Source: DASVVT01 sp036386415 (GTDB lineage Bacteria; Acidobacteriota; Blastocatellia; Pyrinomonadales; Pyrinomonadaceae). Taken from it: DNA of 64,000 nt. Within the stretch, counting starts at the first letter, position 1. Each line of letters begins with the position of its first letter. The stretch lies in contig DASVVT010000051.1 of the NCBI GenBank assembly GCA_036386415.1, positions 79,943-143,942 of the forward strand. The letters run 5' to 3'. Of this stretch, positions 59,657 through 64,000 are shown one piece after another. A model generated the notes under the pieces. That model had not been told where the DNA came from, searched no databases, and saw only the letters and a list, made by a program, of their open reading frames with translations. The translations under genes were made by a program, and so were the position numbers.

Positions 59657-60400
59657 CCGTTGGCGCGCGAGAAGGCGCAAACTGTCACGTCGCAGAGTGT
59701 GAAATTAAGCTCGTCCTGAATGATAGCAGATAGAGAGCACGAAGTGGCAAGACGGATGCGTCTATGAGCCTCTTGGGGGCTGACGGAGAGCGTGCAAAAG
59801 GAAAGGTCATCTGAGCCCTCGCAAAACTCAGATGACCCCCCCATCCGCTGCGTTCACTCCCAATCGGGGGAACAGGCGAATTTGGTGTCGGACTCTATCA
59901 CCGAACAGGCTGCGGAGGCAATAGGGAAGATACAGGACGAGCACGATTGGCGAACATTATATGTACGGGTGGAGCCGCTGCCAGGCGGAGGCCAAGAGGT
60001 ATCGTCTCACAGAGCAACTTCACGGAAACAGCGAAGCCCCTCCCTACGGAGCCTGGAGCTAAATTCGATTGATCGTAAGGAACAGTGGAGAATTAAACGC
60101 AAAAGGAGAAGAAGACGCTGGAGATCGCAAAGAGCATGGCTTTCTGTCTCTGCGCCCTTGGCGAGGCACTTCGCGCCCTTTGCGTTTAAAGGATTCCGTC
60201 CATCCAAATGAAACCCGCTCTGGGGGCAAAGAGCGCGTATACCGGCGCATAAAAAACGTAGCCCGACGGAACCTCACGTTGTCCAATACACTCATGGCCC
60301 CGACAACCATGCGCATACGGACGAACGTGAGTCCATCGGACTACGTTCTATGGTTGCATAACATCTTCTACTGTTCGCGCTGCAACCAAAGTCGATGATG
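59657..60400. other. 744-bp intergenic region with a structured repeat
   Basis: Several frames here have no ribosome sites and look like noise (a 139-codon frame at 59792-60211 ends in an Arg run and is not accepted). Two imperfect inverted repeats are visible: TAAACGCAAA-type arms at about 60094-60106 and 60176-60188, and AACGTAG...CACGTT arms at 60255-60280 with 60324-60347. It may carry a relic element or a small RNA. Confidence 0.45.
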
Positions 60401-61147
60401 TTACTGGCGTGGGCGCGTCCCCATGTGGAGAGCCGCGATACCGCCTGTCAAATTCTGGTACTCAATCTCTGCAAAACCGACCGCGCGCATCAAACTTACA
60501 AGCGCGTTCTGATCCGGAAAGCGCGAGACGGAATCGGGCAGATATTCATAAGCGCCGCGCGAGCCGCTGATGATCCCACCTATGCGCGGGAGCACGCGCG
60601 TAAAGTAGAACCGAAAGAGCCTGCGAAATCCCGGCACGACGGGCGTGGAAAATTCCAGTATGGCGGCTCGTCCCCCAGGCTTTAAGACCCGCCGCAACTC
60701 TCTCAAACCCCCTTCGACGCTCGCGAGGTTTCGCAGACCGAACGCGATGCTCACGGCGTCAAACGATTCGTCCGCAAACGGGAGCTTCAAAGCATCCGCC
60801 TCGATAAAGGCCGGAGACGCCAGGCCAGCCGCAGACTTACGGGCTGCTATCGCCAGCATCGGGCGACAGAAGTCTAAGCCGATAATGCGCGCGCCCTTTG
60901 CTTCGGCAGCCAGCGCCAGTGAAAGGTCGCCCGTGCCGCAGGCTACGTCCAGGGCACACGCGCCGTCGGCGCTCAAAGCCCTCTGCAATCTTATCGCAAC
61001 AAGACGCCGCCAGCGCTTGTCAGTATTACCCGATAAAAGATGATTTAAAAGATCATAACGCCCCGCAATTGCGGCGAACATCTCGCGCACATGGCGCGCA
61101 TGATCGCTTGGTGACGCGTTCTTCTTGGACACAGTATGTGAGTTCAA
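60401..61147 (-). CDS. menG: Demethylmenaquinone methyltransferase (MenG/UbiE)
   Basis: AdoMet-dependent enzyme of quinone synthesis. Motif I is ALDVACGTGDLSLAL, and the UbiE signature includes FGLRNLASVEGGLRELRRVLKPGG. The N-terminal YDLLNHLLSGNTDKRWRRLV is typical. The length, 248, is normal. Membership of the menaquinone branch is inferred from the absence of other ubi genes. The gene follows the M16 homologue by 44 nt and is probably co-transcribed with it. ATG 61147 is the first in-frame start. Confidence 0.93.
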   Translation of the reverse strand: MNSHTVSKKNASPSDHARHVREMFAAIAGRYDLLNHLLSGNTDKRWRRLVAIRLQRALSADGACALDVACGTGDLSLALAAEAKGARIIGLDFCRPMLAIAARKSAAGLASPAFIEADALKLPFADESFDAVSIAFGLRNLASVEGGLRELRRVLKPGGRAAILEFSTPVVPGFRRLFRFYFTRVLPRIGGIISGSRGAYEYLPDSVSRFPDQNALVSLMRAVGFAEIEYQNLTGGIAALHMGTRPRQ

Positions 61148-61191
61148 TTAATGATTGGTTGCAAACAGCTTGCGATCATTTAGTAAATGCA

Positions 61192-62592
61192 TTACGGGGT
61201 CTTGGCAGGAGCACCCGGTGCTGCTTTGGGGAGGGGCGCTTCGCCGTTCAGCTCAACCTGACCCAGACGTTCAAGATCAGCGCGAAGCACGACCGCGCTG
61301 CCAACTACAACCGAAGCCACCGGAGCGTCTCGAAACAGCCGTGCGGCTGTGCGCTGGACATCTGCGGGCGTGACCTGGCTCAAGGCGCGCATCTGATTGT
61401 TGACCGGGGCGAGCTTGTAGGTCTCCACGTCAAGCCACATCTCTGCAAGCTGTCCGGGGTCTTCCATCTGCTTGCTCAAAGTAGCGGCCACCTCGTTCTT
61501 AACACGCTCGATCTCAGCCAGGGGGAGCGGGGCGCTGGCGAGCGTGCGTAAGACGTTGCGCGCCGCCGAGAGCGTGTTGGCCGCGACAGGATTGTGCACG
61601 GCTGCGCCCATGATGAAGATGCCGGGAAGAACGTGGGCTTCGTGTCTGACGAAAAAAGCGCTGCGCCCCAGCTCCGGGAGGGCTGCCTGCCAACGGTCAC
61701 GTACGAGCAACGCGAGGATGTTGGCCGCCGGATAGTCAGCATCAGAACGCGCGAGACCGCGCGTGGCGAGACGCACTTCGGCTGTCTCTGCGCCCGGCAG
61801 ATCGACAATCATAATGCGTGCATCGGGCGCGCTCGGCTGGCGAAAAGAGGATGGCACGGTGCGGTCGCCTTTGCGCCAGACTCCGAGTAGCTGGCGCAGG
61901 GCACGCATAGCCCTTCGTTCCTCGACTCCCCCCATGACTACGAGCGTGGCATTGTCTGGATTGAGAAATCTCTCGCGGGCATATAGCAGGTCGCCGCGTT
62001 CGACCCGCGAGACAGAGCTGAGGTCGCCTGCGACAGCCCGTCCATAAGGGTAGCCGCCAAAGAGACGGGCAGCGACGGCGCGGTCGGCGATTGATCCAGG
62101 CGCGGTGTTCATCTCGCGTGCCAGTAACGCGCGTGCGTCGCGCAGCTTCAATACCGTCTCGACTGGAGGAATCGGATTGATGAGCGCTGCCCGCAGCAGG
62201 TCTACGATGCGCTCAAATTCTGCGGCGCGACCGGACAGCGTGATGCTCATGGCGTCGTAGTCTGTAGCAACTGTCAGGCTTCCGCCTAACTCCCCTGTGA
62301 AGAATTCGCGAGTTGTGGGGTCTGGAAAGAGCATATCCCCTAAGAGCGCCATCGTGCCCGCCTTGCCCGCCAGATCGAAAGCCGCCCCGCTATGTATGCG
62401 CAGTTTGAGCGTGACGTTCTGATCGCCCGGGCGCGGCCACAGCAGGATGCGTAAGCCGTTCAAAAGCTGCTCGCGCTTCGGCTCAGGAGCATTCTGGGCA
62501 TGAGACCAGGGCGGCGCGGCCAGCGCGAGAGCGAGCGTAATCGTCAGGATAAAGGCTTTGCCTGCTTGAAATTGTCGGATTTGCAGATTCAT
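61192..62592 (-). CDS. Catalytically inactive M16 family peptidase homologue
   Basis: Secreted M16-fold protein with a signal peptide (ILTITLALALAAPPWSHAQ). The zinc motif HxxEH is missing: the equivalent place reads KAGTMALLGDMLF, with H/E/H replaced. The rest of the fold is recognisable (TDYDAMSITLSGRAAEFERI, SRVERGDLLYARERFLNPDN). Such inactive subunits normally dimerise with an active M16 gene next door, but none is present in the window. It lies ahead of menG. Function could be regulatory or substrate binding. ATG 62592 starts the signal. Confidence 0.85.
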   Translation of the reverse strand: MNLQIRQFQAGKAFILTITLALALAAPPWSHAQNAPEPKREQLLNGLRILLWPRPGDQNVTLKLRIHSGAAFDLAGKAGTMALLGDMLFPDPTTREFFTGELGGSLTVATDYDAMSITLSGRAAEFERIVDLLRAALINPIPPVETVLKLRDARALLAREMNTAPGSIADRAVAARLFGGYPYGRAVAGDLSSVSRVERGDLLYARERFLNPDNATLVVMGGVEERRAMRALRQLLGVWRKGDRTVPSSFRQPSAPDARIMIVDLPGAETAEVRLATRGLARSDADYPAANILALLVRDRWQAALPELGRSAFFVRHEAHVLPGIFIMGAAVHNPVAANTLSAARNVLRTLASAPLPLAEIERVKNEVAATLSKQMEDPGQLAEMWLDVETYKLAPVNNQMRALSQVTPADVQRTAARLFRDAPVASVVVGSAVVLRADLERLGQVELNGEAPLPKAAPGAPAKTP

Positions 62593-62992
62593 AAGATGCC
62601 GGAAGCTCTCTCTGCCGTCTCAAAAGCGGCGCAAAGGGGGCGCTCTTTGCCCTACTTATGCCGGATTAAGGGGCGCGCTGCTGCCGCAAGGCTAACGTGA
62701 CGGGGAGTTGCCAAAACAGTTTAGATATCGTCGGGCAGCCCGTCAACCGTTTGGCCGTTTGGCGCATCGAAGTTCCGACTACCAGTAGACGCGATGCTGG
62801 CGGCCAGTATGCGCTTCACACGTAACCAAAGCATACGTATAATGCAGTGGAAGAGTGAATCCGGGGCTTTTGGCCTTTCCAACAGTCCGGGCTTGAAACC
62901 GAAGAACTGATTTGATTCCGATGCCGCACGCGAGAAAGGCTCTCTTCTCGTATGCTTTTCCCCACGACGGGCGGCTATAGCGAGGATAGATA
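62593..62992. other. 400-bp divergent gap
   Basis: Only a few short frames without ribosome sites. A promoter for the zinc-ribbon/membrane protein is likely near its start. No known RNA was recognised. Confidence 0.4.
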
Positions 62993-64000
62993 ATGAAAAC
63001 TTGTTCTACCTGCCAAGAGCAGTTTGCCGATAAGTTCAGCTTTTGCCCTGTGGACGGCACACCGCTCAACGGATTTGCTGCCAAGGCGGTCGAACCTCCC
63101 GCCATCGACCCCGAAGAGACCGTCAACGCCTTCTATGCTTCGAGCGCAAGCTCTAAAGAGAGAGCAGCGGAAACAGAAGCAGCAAAAGAACCACCGGCAG
63201 CACCGCCCCACAACGACGAATATCACCTGACGATCATAGAGGACGCGGGTCTGATCAGGCGTCTGACGACCGAAGTGCGCGAGGTCGCTCACGAGTCGCA
63301 GTTGACCTGGCCGGAATTCAAGCGCGATCCGATGGGCTTTACCAAGCGCAGCTTCTCGGCCTATGGCGCGATGCTGCGTGGCTTTCTCGCCAAGCCCAAT
63401 GTCGCCGTCGCCATGATCGCCTCGCTCCTGTCGATGATATTGATCGTGGTCGGCGTGGTCTGGATCGAACGCCATCAAGCGGGCGGAGTTCCGCGTGTCG
63501 CCATCGTCATGTTCGCTCTGCTTGCGCTTACGGCGATGATCGCCATCTTCGCAAGCTGGCTCAAGCGTGACCGCTCGCTCGCGGTCGCCGGAGCAGAACC
63601 GGCGGATACAGGGAGCGTCGTCATCGCCACGCTGGCAGCTTTCGTGTTCGTGCTGTCAATCGTGGGCGGCGTCATCTGGGCTGACCACAGGCAGCAGCAG
63701 GTAGCGAAGGATAAGGTCGATCAAGAGGTTGAGTTTCTCGCCTCCATGACAGATATTCCTGCGGATCAGCCGGAGCCGGAGAAAGGCACTGCCGGTCTCA
63801 ATAAAGGCACGGGCGGCGGCTCCAAACCCAAACAGGAGAAACCGGGCGGCGGCGGCGGCGGTGGCCGTGAAGACCCGAAGCCCGCTTCCTTCGGCAAAGT
63901 CCCTGAAGGTCGGCTGGATATTCCTCCGATTGTCGCACCGAATCCGAAGCCGCCACCGCCGGTCAAAGACCCGCTTTTGGTCTCCCCGACTCTGGACGCC
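62993..64000 (+). CDS. Zinc-ribbon membrane protein, TonB-like (5' part; runs off the window)
   Basis: An N-terminal zinc ribbon (CSTCQEQFADKFSFCPVDG) is followed by an acidic/Ala-rich linker. Three membrane helices come next (VAVAMIASLLSMILIVVGVV, VAIVMFALLALTAMIAIFAS, GSVVIATLAAFVFVLSIVGG). After them comes a Gly/Lys-rich disordered segment and a Pro-rich stretch (APNPKPPPPVKDPL) that continues past the end. The Pro-rich tail with a likely C-terminal TonB domain suggests an energy transducer, but that domain is not in view. The ATG at 62993 follows AGGATAGATA. The gene is the first on the plus strand after a long minus block. Confidence 0.75.
   Translation, partial: MKTCSTCQEQFADKFSFCPVDGTPLNGFAAKAVEPPAIDPEETVNAFYASSASSKERAAETEAAKEPPAAPPHNDEYHLTIIEDAGLIRRLTTEVREVAHESQLTWPEFKRDPMGFTKRSFSAYGAMLRGFLAKPNVAVAMIASLLSMILIVVGVVWIERHQAGGVPRVAIVMFALLALTAMIAIFASWLKRDRSLAVAGAEPADTGSVVIATLAAFVFVLSIVGGVIWADHRQQQVAKDKVDQEVEFLASMTDIPADQPEPEKGTAGLNKGTGGGSKPKQEKPGGGGGGGREDPKPASFGKVPEGRLDIPPIVAPNPKPPPPVKDPLLVSPTLDA

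Noticed and set aside
59792..60211. 139-codon frame ending in a run of arginines
   Set aside because: No ribosome site, low-complexity end and no motif. It overlaps inverted-repeat sequence.

Overview
The window is a 64-kb stretch of GC-rich chromosome broken by one AT-rich insert. It most resembles the class Blastocatellia of the Acidobacteriota. The grounds are the style of the genes: a surface protein with tandem DxDxDG / FRPS / WY-type FG-GAP repeats, many secreted zinc peptidases, T/N/G-rich small envelope proteins, a zinc-ribbon/membrane protein with a proline-rich tail, and many intergenic inverted repeats. No ribosomal RNA or ribosomal protein is present, so the taxonomy is inference.

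Layout. 1-2 kb: end of an ABC exporter operon (ATPase, permease, winged-helix protein). 2-5 kb: DUF420 membrane protein, a HEAT/barrel-sandwich protein, a ferredoxin, a glycine-zipper stress protein and an overlapping 55-residue mini-gene. 5-12 kb: M1 and M14 metallopeptidases and FtsH. 12.3-15.7 kb: a nuclease-like gene whose stop overlaps the start of mutS. 15.8-19.6 kb: CDF and EamA transporters and a DsbA-VKOR disulfide-bond pair. 19.7-23.5 kb: pyruvate dehydrogenase E1alpha-E1beta-E2 operon. 23.9-26.4 kb: membrane HD-GYP/GAF/GGDEF protein. 27.4-33 kb: lipoprotein, RNase D, tRNA-Arg(TCT), AI-2E family protein, Nudix hydrolase, HU. 33.4-37.6 kb: SCO1-like copper protein, LVIVD/FG-GAP secreted protein, tRNA-Pro(TGG) plus a tRNA half, RdgB. 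38-42 kb: two large proteins of unknown function and an IsdG/HmoA-like monooxygenase. 42.1-45.1 kb: AT-rich type II restriction-modification cassette. 45.1-51.8 kb: GEMM-type cyclic-dinucleotide riboswitch, then pilM-pilN-pilO-pilP-pilQ and a roadblock/LC7 gene. 51.9-57 kb: nuclease fusion, GT51 transglycosylase, histone-deacetylase-like enzyme, second ABC exporter. 57-64 kb: Arg/Trp-rich secreted protein, Dpp/Opp-type permease pair, MenG/UbiE methyltransferase, inactive M16 homologue and the start of a zinc-ribbon/membrane protein.

Themes. Cyclic-di-GMP signalling appears twice: as a membrane HD-GYP/GGDEF protein and as a riboswitch ahead of the type IV pilus operon. Envelope protein handling is prominent (M1, M14, M16, FtsH, DsbA, VKOR, GT51).

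The most unusual non-coding pattern is a family of intergenic inverted repeats. Each arm is built from a 7-10 nt word repeated two to five times. The word differs from site to site, and the arms often stop within a few nucleotides of a stop codon, including between genes of the pdh and dpp operons. Nothing could be computed or searched; family calls rest on motifs read by eye.
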